A DNA stretch of 64,000 bases from Dipodascopsis uninucleata var. uninucleata (taxonomy: Eukaryota > Ascomycota > Lipomycetes > Lipomycetales > Lipomycetaceae), in contig JAJLTO010000021.1 of NCBI GenBank assembly GCA_030568195.1, positions 1 through 64,000 of the forward strand, in the 5' to 3' direction. Under the pieces are notes generated by a model, which did not search any database, was not told where the DNA came from, and was given only the letters and a program-made list of their open reading frames with translations. Positions 43,780-54,203 of the stretch are shown one piece after another. How positions within the stretch are numbered: the stretch's first letter is position 1; each line of letters opens with the position of its first letter. The translations under genes were made by a program, and so were the position numbers.

Positions 43780-44233
43780 TATATGGAGGATATGATTATT
43801 TTACCTGATAAATTCAATTGAACGATATAGAATAAGGCAAGAAAATGAAAGAATGCGAGCTTTTCTGGGAAGCTTTACCCAGTAATTAAGACGTCAGAAA
43901 TCCTGTCGTTGCGTTAAAATGCCGTATCTAAGACGACTATAATTATGTGGCTCGCCTTGCTACTGATAATGAACTTTCGAACACCTCGAATAATCTTAAA
44001 TTACCAAAACCCTATGTAAACCCCATGAGATTTCATCTCCGGAGAACACACAAACTAGAATATTTGATACGAAAACTACACTTCTATAGTATATAATGGA
44101 TGGTAAAAGATAATCGAAAAATATCAGATCTTGGCTTGATTTGCCGATAAAAAAGACAACTTACGAAAGCGATTGAATTTAATATATGGGAAATAACGTC
44201 ACGAAGCTCATGCATTATATATTATTGATTCAA
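43780..44233. promoter_or_regulatory. Promoter of the dienelactone hydrolase gene
   Basis: 454 bp of AT-rich sequence upstream of the hydrolase start and downstream of the PhyH stop. No recognisable element. Confidence 0.35.
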
Positions 44234-45466
44234 TTAATTGTAAAAATCAGGGTCAACAAAACCAGATTCAGCTTTCCTCATATCAGAAAGCTCTTTGAAA
44301 ATAGTTTCAGCGGTCCAGCCGGCGGCTAATCCTCTACGAACGATGTCCTGCTCGCTTTCTGGAGCCATACCATCAATGGCAGGAGGACGATTGTCAAGAT
44401 TGCTTGGGAAAGGATAGCCTTCAGCAATTGCATTTACGAGACTCTCCATTTCCGTAGTGAAGCCTTCTTTATCAAACTTGGCTTTAACAAATGGCCAAGT
44501 GTCCTTGACGATAGAAATAGTGTCCACATTCTCCATTGGCTTACCCATAGCAGAGCTTACCTGGATAAGATTAGCAGATCTGTTGAAGTCACTCGTTCTG
44601 TTATTTCCAGCCGCATGGAAAAGAGCTGGATTGAAAAACAAGCCATCACCCTTCTTCAATGGGAGACTAACGTATGACGAAAGGAAGTATTCGGTAAACT
44701 CATCGAGTCGATAAGCCATATAACCGCCCTCAAAGGTCTGACTAAATGGCAACAGGCGAGTGGGACCAGACTCCAAGGGCATGTCAGAGTGTGCTACTGC
44801 GCCCTGCAGAGTAAGTAATTGGCTAGCAATTTGCATAGATATCGGAAATCCGACACATGAATCTGCAGTCTGGAATCCGAGATGGTAGTCACGATGAGCA
44901 ATTTGGGCATCGCCACCTGGCTTTACAATATTGACCTGAGAGGTCAGTCTGTAGGCGGGTCCAAGATAAGCTTCACTTATCACCTTCATCCATGGATTAG
45001 AATAATATTGAACAAAGGACTCTGGGTCGACCAGTGCATGTTTCCCGTAGGAGTTCCAAATTCGATCATTTTTGCCTTTAGAAAAATGGTCACCCTTAGA
45101 AGTTTTCTTCTCCTTAAGAATGATTTTCTGAAAGGCTTCATTGGCTCTATCAATGATACCAATGTCTGTATACATGTTTTGAAGAACGAGAGTTCCGGGA
45201 CCAGTCAAGAGCACACGATACCATTCATCCTGCAGCATAGAAATCTGTGCCTTGTCAGTAAGATCAAAATCGGTCAGATCATATATAGGAATGTTTTTCT
45301 GAATGTCGGTAGCAAGTGGATACGCAGAAGAAGTTGCGGTTTGAGAAGTGATCTTCTTAAAGCTTTCTAGCGAGGGCTTGACGTTCAAGTCATAACATCT
45401 CTGCTCAGATACTACCGATGCTTGACGTGAAGAGCTTGAATTCCCAGTTGACAGTACCGGAGTCAT
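44234..45466 (-). CDS. Phytanoyl-CoA-dioxygenase-family Fe(II)/2OG enzyme
   Basis: 410 aa. The iron triad is H191-x-D193 in AHRDYHLG and H284 in NPALFHAAGNN, with a following R in NRSANLIQ for 2-oxoglutarate. The gap of about 90 residues between ligands and the GDGLFFNPALFHAAG block are typical of the PhyH family. Family members hydroxylate lipids or small metabolites; the substrate cannot be inferred. The length is normal. It has no peroxisomal SKL-type C-terminus (ends DPDFYN). Confidence 0.88.
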   Translation of the reverse strand: MTPVLSTGNSSSSRQASVVSEQRCYDLNVKPSLESFKKITSQTATSSAYPLATDIQKNIPIYDLTDFDLTDKAQISMLQDEWYRVLLTGPGTLVLQNMYTDIGIIDRANEAFQKIILKEKKTSKGDHFSKGKNDRIWNSYGKHALVDPESFVQYYSNPWMKVISEAYLGPAYRLTSQVNIVKPGGDAQIAHRDYHLGFQTADSCVGFPISMQIASQLLTLQGAVAHSDMPLESGPTRLLPFSQTFEGGYMAYRLDEFTEYFLSSYVSLPLKKGDGLFFNPALFHAAGNNRTSDFNRSANLIQVSSAMGKPMENVDTISIVKDTWPFVKAKFDKEGFTTEMESLVNAIAEGYPFPSNLDNRPPAIDGMAPESEQDIVRRGLAAGWTAETIFKELSDMRKAESGFVDPDFYN

Positions 45467-48431
45467 CGTTAACTATATGCAGTAGTAAGTACTTGGTACG
45501 AGTAATCGTGCCCTCTGCTTGAATTTCCAGAATGTTGGCCTTCGAAAGGATCAGATACACCTTTTTATATTACGTAGTTATTATAAACTAGGCAGCTCCG
45601 GTTTCTCTCTCCTCTTTTATGTTTTACAAAATTATACACAGGTTGGCTATATGCCATACAACATACGCTCCGGCTATGTGAGAACTATCCATGACTTTCT
45701 ACTGCATACTTAGTTATAGGGTTAGGTTCACTGATTATGACCTTACACGGACCTAAAAAAGCCCTAAGTTCGATGATATCGCGATTAATTTACCCGGAAC
45801 AACGCGGCTTCCCTGGCTTGATATTGGCCGAGAGCTGACACAAATAACTAGGGTTAGATAAGAAGAGTAGGATAGGGTTGAGGGTTGAGGTTGGCAGCAG
45901 AGTGCATTTGAGGAGATGCTAAAAGTAGTAGCGCTGCGGTAGCATTGTAGGCTGTAGTCCACGAAACTGCACTTGTTTTATCCTTCCATACGCAAGAGAG
46001 CAAACGGACGGCATAAGACAAAATCTGCTAATTCCAGACGTATCAGAAGAACCTGAGGCAGGAGAATATGGTAACGATTAGAAAAGAATCTGAATATAGT
46101 AGAATGTGCAGAGGGAAGGGTATAAGAGACATGGGAGAACCAAATTTCGTCCACCCTCCAGTAGCTTTAGCTAAAGCCGAGACGACAGTGAGCGCCAAGG
46201 TCCAGTTTTGATACGAATAGAAGAAGAAGAAGTTGCCTACAAGATAGGAATATATAGCAGCGAAACTAGGGCAATGAAAAAACTTCACAGCTATTGGACT
46301 CCACGTTAAGGCATATTATGCATGCATGCTTGATTTATGCGGTCTCCATATTGGGAGTAGTGGGCACAGGAAAGTTCTTTGCACAGAAACGTGCGCTTTC
46401 TCCACCGAAACTGGCCACGAAACTGCTTTCCATGTAGCTATTGAAAAGGGTACAAGGTGGGCGCAGCTTGGGCTGACAGGGCCAGGACATGAGAGATCGA
46501 CCTAGAACGTACATTCTAACCATACCGCCCGAGGTAAAAGTTATAGGCCCGGGACACGGGATACGAGTAGCGAGCGAGATTGTATCCTGGTTTTTTGGTA
46601 TGTGAGAACAGCGCTAGATAGAAAAGCGGTTACAGTAGGATCCTGCGATAGCTGCTAATGGGAGCTAGAGGCTGTGGCTACACTACTCTTAGGTAGTGCG
46701 GCTGGTGGCTTGGGCGACATCCAAGATTGGCTAGATACGCGATAGAGCTTTGGACAGGTTCACGGATTCCAAGGGTCTTTTACAAAGGGCCAGCCTAATC
46801 GTAGTCAGCTCGTCATGTGAACCATCAGTTGCCAGTGTCAGAAGTTTCCGAGAAACAACCGTTTGGCCATACCGTTGTATAACAGCGTCGCGATCACTGT
46901 ATGGCGTACGTCTTATCAAGGAAGAGTAACATTGTAGTTCTCATATGCAAAGTAAGAGTATGGCGGCAGTACTGAACACAGTTAGGTCAGCAAGAACCGC
47001 ATAATAACTCTATGCTGATCCGATGCGGAGAGTTGCTTTTTGAGACTCTAAGCCAAGCAGTATACTGCGGCTCTGTCACAGACTGACTGAAAGTAAGACG
47101 GAGTGTCTCTGCTATGCAAAAAAAAATAGGCAGAGTGTGCTCAACCTAAAAACCTCAGAAAACTTATTAGCCAATACTTAAAATAATTGTTATTTAAAAA
47201 AACAAGACAGATCGCAGGATTGGCCAGTAGCACCGGTGCAGGCACGCACCGCTCAGCCAGCATAGTAAGGGAGGGTCCACAGCACATCTAGTAGACGCTA
47301 TCTGGGCCACTTGCGTTATATGACCCGATCCCATGACTGAAGATGCGAATTCGTCTGTATTTATAGCACAGCTGAGGCATGCTAACGTCGTCTCTCTGCA
47401 GCAATTGTCATGCAGTAGTCGTGCATCGTTCGTTGCTCTCTAATCGGCAATTCAAGCCTAGAAGCTTCGCGGAAACGGACAGCTACTCGCTTCTAGAACA
47501 GTACGCCAGATACTCTGAGAACCCTGAGAAAAATCGAGCCAGTCCCGGCTACTACACAGTATCAGTAACAGTTACTATATGTATGGACCTTGTGGCGTGG
47601 CAAGACCGCCCTTCTGATGGCGATGTTGTAAAGTAAACCGTGAGCGAATACTGCTCTGTGCACCCAAGAACGAAGCTTGATGGCTATTTTAAGCTGGAAA
47701 TGCTGCATTAGTCCTTAGAAAATTGCCTGATCTTTTTTATCGTCCCAACGCTATTTTCTGCGGCCATCACCTTTTTTTGCTTTTTAAGTAATAACACCGA
47801 GGCTAGCAAGATTCTAGTCTCTAGTTAAGTTCGTAGATAGTTGCTCCAACGTATCTGCCTAATCTGCTGCATACTTACGACAGCTGCCCTCCTGGTGCAC
47901 TGTAAATGCTAAATGTTATGGTGCTCCTCGGAATAATCTAGTCGTTGTGGTTGCACATAAACGCTCGCTATTATGTATGTCGTTTGAGCCCGGAGCTTGA
48001 TCTACAGGAAATGATTGACGTCATGTACCAAAACTGATTTTCTTTTTGACACTTCTGCATATCCGCACCTAACATTTTCGTACTACTGACGTACCTAAAC
48101 GTAGCACGAAAGGTATAAAATAGCGCAGCGTCTGCTTCTCTCTCCTCATTCATTATCTGCACTATCCATTAACAATCCCACAACTTTATTCAATTAATTG
48201 GCTTAACTGGGCTTTAGTCTGTTGTATAAATTCTCGACGTTGTGACGGGATTCTTTCGATAGATCAGCAATATTCTCAGCTACTAGAGTAAATACGATCT
48301 CACCCGACAAGGTGTTTTAGTATATACAGCGATTCGTCGCAAAAAAGTATTCCGTATTTGTTATCTTCTCTGATTTTATTATTAATATCAACTGAGATCA
48401 GCAATTTTTTTTTACATAGCAATTAGAAAAA
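45467..48431. promoter_or_regulatory. 3-kb non-coding stretch, GC-richer, upstream of phosphoketolase
   Basis: No convincing gene in about 3 kb. Frames at 46043-46288 (minus), 46335-46523 (minus) and 47379-47636 (plus) have no known motif. By eye the part from about 45.75 to 47.6 kb is clearly richer in G+C than other spacers in the window. It has CGG-N12-CCG at 47234-47251. The last 300 bp are AT-rich and end in a T-run 12 bases before the start codon, like a strong yeast promoter. Confidence 0.45.
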
Positions 48432-50864
48432 ATGAGCAGCGATAGTAAACCTATTACTGTTAAGAGCATCTCTGCTTTTGGAGAGGCCAGATCCACTGTC
48501 GATGAAAAGCCTCTCACCAAAGATGAAATCGAAAAGTACAACAAGTACTTCGCCGTGAGCTTGTACCTTTGCTTGGGTATGCTTTATCTCAAAGAAAATC
48601 CGCTTCTCAAAGAGCCCCTCCATGCTAGTCACATCAAAGCTCGTCTCCTTGGACACTGGGGTTCCGATGCTGGTCAGATCTTCACCTACATGCACTTCAA
48701 CAGGTTGATCAAGAAATACGATCTTAATGCTCTCTTTGTTTCTGGTCCAGGACATGGCGCTCCTGCTGTGCTTTCTCAGGCTTACCTTGAGGGTACCTAC
48801 ACTGAGGTCTATCCAGTGATGACCCAGGATGCTAGTGGATTGCAACGTTTCTTTAAGCAATTCTCTTTCCCTGGCGGAATTGGCAGTCACGCTACTCCAG
48901 AAACTCCAGGAAGTATCCACGAAGGTGGTGAGCTAGGTTATTCTATTTCCCACTCTTTCGGTGCTGTCTACGACAATCCAAGTCTTATTACGGTTACTAT
49001 GGTGGGTGATGGTGAGTCTGAGACTGGTCCTCTTGCCACCAGTTGGCATAGCAACAAGTTTTTGAACCCCATTACAGATGGTGCTGTTCTTCCAGTATTG
49101 CACTTGAATGGTTACAAAATTAACAATCCAACTCTTTTGGCGAGAATTACTCACGAGGAGCTTGAGGCTCTTTTTGTTGGCTATGGCTGGAAGCCATATT
49201 TTGTCGAAGGAAGCGATCTTGACTCTATGCACCAAGCTATGGCCGGTACTTTAGAAAAGTGTGTTACTGAGATCCTGGAGATCCAGAAGGCAGCTAGAAC
49301 TTCTGGAAAGCCTTTCCGAGCTAGATGGCCGATGATTGTTCTTAGAACACCAAAGGGCTGGACAGGACCAAGAAAGGTCGATGACCACTATTTGGAAGGT
49401 TTCTGGCGAGCACACCAGATCCCAATTACTGATGTTGCTACTAACCCTGACCATCTTAAGATACTTGAAAAATGGATGAGGAGTTACCAACCAGAAGCTG
49501 CCTTCGATGAGAATGGAAAGCTCATTCCAGAACTTCGTGAGCTTGCACCGACCGGAAATGCTCGTATGAGTGCTAACCCAGTCGCCAATGGAGGACTTGT
49601 CTCTAAGGCTCTTAACATGCCTGATTTCAGAGACTACAAGCTTGAGGTTAGGCGTCCTGGTGTGACTGATGGTCCTAGCATGGTTTGCATGTCTAAGTTT
49701 TTGAAAGACATCGTTGCTGAGAACATGACCAACTTCAGAGTTTTCGGTCCTGACGAGACCGAGTCTAATAAGTTGGCTGAGATTTACAAGGCTGGTAAGA
49801 AGGTGTGGCTTGGTGAATACTTCGATGAGGATGCCGATGGTGGTAATCTCGCCTTCGCTGGTCGTGTTATGGAGATGCTCTCTGAGCACACTTGTGAGGG
49901 TTGGTTGGAGGGCTATGTTTTGACTGGTCGTCATGGCCTTCTTAATAGCTACGAACCATTTATTCATATCATTGACTCTATGGTTAATCAGCATTGCAAG
50001 TGGATCGAGAAGTGCCTTGAGGTCGAGTGGCGTGCTAAGGTTCCCTCGTTAAATATTCTCTTGACAGCTACTGTTTGGCGACAGGACCATAATGGCTTTA
50101 CCCATCAGGATCCTGGTTTCTTGGATGTTGTTGCCAATAAGAGTCCTGAGGTAGTCCGAATCTATCTCCCTCCGGATGCTAACTGCCTTCTTTCTGTTAC
50201 CAATCACTGTTTACGTAGTCGCAACTATGTCAATGTTATTGTTGCTGACAAGCAGAATCATTTACAGTATCTCGACATGGAAGACGCAGTTCTTCATTGT
50301 ACTAAGGGTGTTGGAATTTGGGATTTCGCTTCTAACGACCAGGGATGTGAGCCTGATGTTGTTATTGCTAGTTGTGGTGATGTTCCAACTATGGAGGCTC
50401 TTGCGGCCACTGCGCTTTTGCGCGAACACTTACCGGAACTCAAGATCAGATTTGTCAACGTTGTGGACTTGTTCAAGTTGATTAACCATAGTGAGCATCC
50501 TCATGGTCTGACTGATCCTGAATACAAAGCTATTTTCACTGATAACAAGCCTATCATTTTCAATTTCCACTCTTATCCATGGTTAATCCATAGATTGACT
50601 TACAAGAGACCTGGACAACATAATCTCCATGTTCGTGGCTATAATGAAAAGGGCAACATCAATACTCCATTGGAATTGGCTATCCGCAACAAGACTGATC
50701 GATTTAGTATTGCCATTGATGCCATTGACCGCCTTCCAGTTCTTGGCAACCGTGGATCGGCTATGAGAGAGAGGCTTCTCAATCGACAGATTTTGTGCAA
50801 GAATAATGCTTATGAGAATGGCACTGATCCCGAAGAGATCGTCAAGTGGACTTGGCCTTTTTAA
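48432..50864 (+). CDS. Xylulose-5-phosphate/fructose-6-phosphate phosphoketolase
   Basis: 810 aa, usual length. TPP enzyme with an N-terminal LGHWGSDAGQIFTYMHFNRL, the cofactor-binding GDGESETGPLATSWHSNKF (about residues 190-210), ILRTPKGWTGP, TGRHGLLNSYEPFIHI and TATVWRQDHNGFTHQDPGF. The enzyme splits xylulose-5-phosphate to acetyl phosphate and glyceraldehyde-3-phosphate, or fructose-6-phosphate to acetyl phosphate and erythrose-4-phosphate. It thus feeds acetyl-CoA and lipid synthesis in oleaginous yeasts and gives a tetrose phosphate. Codon use is strongly biased like RPL10, implying high expression. No targeting sequence, so cytosolic. No acetate kinase or phosphotransacetylase is in the window. 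Confidence 0.97.
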   Translation: MSSDSKPITVKSISAFGEARSTVDEKPLTKDEIEKYNKYFAVSLYLCLGMLYLKENPLLKEPLHASHIKARLLGHWGSDAGQIFTYMHFNRLIKKYDLNALFVSGPGHGAPAVLSQAYLEGTYTEVYPVMTQDASGLQRFFKQFSFPGGIGSHATPETPGSIHEGGELGYSISHSFGAVYDNPSLITVTMVGDGESETGPLATSWHSNKFLNPITDGAVLPVLHLNGYKINNPTLLARITHEELEALFVGYGWKPYFVEGSDLDSMHQAMAGTLEKCVTEILEIQKAARTSGKPFRARWPMIVLRTPKGWTGPRKVDDHYLEGFWRAHQIPITDVATNPDHLKILEKWMRSYQPEAAFDENGKLIPELRELAPTGNARMSANPVANGGLVSKALNMPDFRDYKLEVRRPGVTDGPSMVCMSKFLKDIVAENMTNFRVFGPDETESNKLAEIYKAGKKVWLGEYFDEDADGGNLAFAGRVMEMLSEHTCEGWLEGYVLTGRHGLLNSYEPFIHIIDSMVNQHCKWIEKCLEVEWRAKVPSLNILLTATVWRQDHNGFTHQDPGFLDVVANKSPEVVRIYLPPDANCLLSVTNHCLRSRNYVNVIVADKQNHLQYLDMEDAVLHCTKGVGIWDFASNDQGCEPDVVIASCGDVPTMEALAATALLREHLPELKIRFVNVVDLFKLINHSEHPHGLTDPEYKAIFTDNKPIIFNFHSYPWLIHRLTYKRPGQHNLHVRGYNEKGNINTPLELAIRNKTDRFSIAIDAIDRLPVLGNRGSAMRERLLNRQILCKNNAYENGTDPEEIVKWTWPF

Positions 50865-52747
50865 ATGCCTCGAATCTGACACATCTCATGGCTTTAAATC
50901 AAATTTACGAGATTTTGTTTTGATATGTGAAACTAGTAAGCTACACATGCGCGTTAATATAATTATATTATAAGATTGTAATGGAAGGAAGTGATGTGGT
51001 GTTTCTTCTTATTTGGTTTCATGTTTAACTATATGTTGCTGTTTTCTATATAATTTTGATATTTTTAACATTACACCTGCTGTCGAGCATTTATTGACTT
51101 ATGTAATAATATTTTCTGCTATTTAATATAGCCATTTAAAACGATAATAGAGATTGTTACTATCATGATAAATTAGCTTACTCATATTTCCAAGTTTCCA
51201 AATAGTGAGATATATATACATATATATCTCTACGTATGGTATCTGGTGTGAGATTCTATGGTTGTGACAGCTTGTAGTAGCTAGACCGCACGTATTCAGA
51301 GTAAAGGTCGGAGGTTGGATGTAGTTTCAAAGCAAATCCACTAAAAGACGGATGGTTAAGCGGCCTCTTATCTCTTACTCTAAACTTTTTAAGCTCTAAT
51401 ATATATGCACCTTCGCACAGATTATCATGTTGTTCAAATATAGGTACAGAAATTAAGGTACATGAGAGTAAGTAGCATGGTTAGCTTAGGCAAAAAGCAT
51501 GAATCATACTAATGCAAGGCCCATGAATGTATCATATTGCGAGCACACTTTAAATGCGTATTTCTCTCACAGCGAACAATGCTAGCATTTATTGCGATAC
51601 TATGGTGTGCGTCTGTATTTAGAGCGGAAAACGCCGCATTTAGCACTGTAGGCTATTGATAGAATCAGAAAAATTTAAACCTAATTCTAGGTGCCAGTAC
51701 AGATAGCCCTATGCCTTTCTTGCCCATGGTACCAATTACCTAAAAGATGAGCAGCGAAAGTTTACATAATATCGCTAATACAGCTCCAACAGCTTCCAAT
51801 TGTAAGTGTTAACTGAGATTGAAGTAGTAAATTCTAAAATAACTAATAAATTTATAGCTATTTATAAAATAAAATAACTGAATTCGAATTACAGAATGTA
51901 ATTCACGAACTTAAATATCTAAAAGTAAGAATAATTGGCTCTAATAGCTACTTGACTGACGACTACCGGGCGAGACTGTGTTCTGCATGCCAGTCAAATA
52001 CGTGCATTGCTTCTTGTGGCCGACGCACGAGGACGAGTAAGTGCTCGCAGTACTCATTTTATGGTGCGCTAGAACTCTTAGAATTTATGAAGCGCATTTT
52101 AATATTTCGATCTGAGTAAAATAATATTATTTACTGAGCTTTTTGACCAATTGACTGCATATAAAATTGGCAACCATCTACTCCCACAGAATGTGTAGAT
52201 CTACATACTTCACTGTGTCATAAGCGTAGCGGAGTTCCATCGATATACCTATGTCATTACTAATGATTGCCTGACTCAGAGCTTTCAGATGCTTCAAACA
52301 TTCGTAACTAGCTTGATCTTCCATGAAATCTCCTCCCACAACTTTCTTGCTATATTGTTGCTATACTGCTCAACAATCGCATTGATGGTCTATATCTTCT
52401 ATAGATAGCGTTAATTGAATGAATTAATCTTGTGAACTTCATTAATTCCTGGTGATCAGACTCTCATTGTGCTCTTTCTACGATCTAAGCAGTCGGAATA
52501 ATTCGGTATATATTTTCACAGTTCATAATAGTTCTTTCAATTCATCAGCCTTGAGATATTGACCTTAGATATCCGAAAATATTAACTGCATGATCAATAA
52601 TATTCTACTTTAAAATGGTGTTTATTGTAGACAATTTAAAATCTGGGTAATTTACTTGACTCTAACTAACGCCATTAACTTCAAGCAATTCATTCAGCTT
52701 TTCCATGTATTGTATGTGCCCACTATTAAATGTAGATAGATTCAATA

Positions 52748-53210
52748 TTAAATTTTAGATGTATTATATAAAATTTTATATGTATCATAATATGGTGACG
52801 GAGCTCCGAATCCATTCACTCGCTCACATTTTAAGGCATCAAAACTAGATTCAGATCCTGCTTTTCTCCACTTGACATAGTAAGTTGATGCGTTTGTTGG
52901 TATGGTAATACACGATTCAGTTACATCGTCTCCGTAAAATCTTCCACTTATAGCTACTTGTAATAAGTGGTCCATACTTTCTCCAGCTATCCAGGCACAC
53001 TCAGTCCTACTCAAGGCGTATACATACACTCTGAAGTCTTAAGTATGTCCATCAATTATGAATTGGTCAAACCCTCTCGTCATACGTGCGGTATATGGAT
53101 CATCCCACAAAGAGTTACTGCAATACTTTACAGCTTTAGTAGCAAATAATAGCATCGTCACGCTAGAGATAATCATCTTTAACGATGTTTTGATAATGCT
53201 GGCCATCACG
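52748..53210 (-). pseudogene. Relic of a small, possibly secreted protein (fossil)
   Basis: The minus strand reads a leader-like hydrophobic start followed by a cysteine-containing sequence with segments such as SRTECAWIAGESMDHLLQ. It looks broken, with about one break, and is probably not expressed as a full protein. A small secreted or killer-toxin-like origin is possible; no family is recognised. Treated as a fossil. Confidence 0.3.
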
Positions 53211-53884
53211 TACTCTTATCTGTCACGAGTAAATCAATAACGTCTGTTCTGCTGACACCTATAGTTGATATGTTATTAATATTAGTAGCGGTAACATTTC
53301 TATACAACCAGCCGCATCCTAATTTACCTTGGCTTATTAGTATTAGTTCGTCTATAACACAGCGGACTGAGCTGAAGTAGTAGCAACTACATATTGCATA
53401 TTCTGACTCTAGCATTTCCTTTTCCTCTACTTGGATGAAATCTGACAAGAACAAGAGTTACATATTATATATTATAAGCTAACGCCACAGAGATTCTGAT
53501 CAGTAGCACTGCGCCTCATCTTTATTGCTATGTCCGACGAACACGCGCCATATGAGGCGTCGGGACTAAAGAACACACATTCCTCGATTCAGCTATCATT
53601 GGAATCATGGTATAATATTTCAGTGCAAGAAGATACAACAGATCGTATGCGGAGACACAATTTTATCTAGTCCATGTGTGACTATGGTGTTTTGTATTTA
53701 CATTACTATAAACTAGAATTTATTTTTAGAACTGGTCATCTAGTCATTATACGAGCATCTCTAGATTCATTTCAGCTGCTATTGCCTTTTCTATATTCTA
53801 TTTGTACGGAGTATATCTCATTCAAAATTTACGTGGATCGAGACAAAAACATAACCCTGATTTTGTTCGCACTTATTCTTTTCG

Positions 53885-53897
53885 CGGATTTTATCCG
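53885..53897. promoter_or_regulatory. CGG-N7-CCG palindrome upstream of the Zn2Cys6 regulator
   Basis: CGGATTTTATCCG is an inverted repeat with five-base arms (CGGAT/ATCCG) about 307 bp upstream of the regulator start. Spacing differs by one from the N8 sites near the two following genes. Autoregulation is inferred. Confidence 0.35.
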
Positions 53898-54203
53898 AAA
53901 AATGCGACAACGGACGAGCAAAACGATCGAGAATAATAGCACAGACCTAAACTAGACTATTCTGTAATCTAAAGGTAAGAAAATGCTCTTGGTAATGCTG
54001 AAAATATGTTTTGCGAAGTTTCTTTCTTTGGTGCTACACATTATTCATTATGGAGCTGGTGAATCTATAATAAAAAAATCCGATTATGTCCGAGATTTGT
54101 ATGACAATCATTACAAATTACTATTATCAACCATGCTCACTGATAATCTTACAAACGCCATGAAATATGAACTGACATTTTAGACACGTAGGAACGAGGC
54201 TTT

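Larger units (their letters stand above)
50865..54203. other. 3.3-kb spacer with a small broken relic
   Basis: Contains the 3' flank of the phosphoketolase gene, a near-perfect AT palindrome (GAGATATATATA / TATATATATCTC) near 51208-51231, a broken small-protein relic near 52.75-53.2 kb, and short frames at 53206-53454 (minus) and 53674-53955 (plus) that I cannot assign. A CGG-N7-CCG palindrome at 53885-53897 lies in the regulator promoter. Confidence 0.4.

Noticed and set aside
51208-51231. AT-rich palindrome as a transcription terminator or origin
   Set aside because: Simple alternating AT sequence forms such palindromes by chance.
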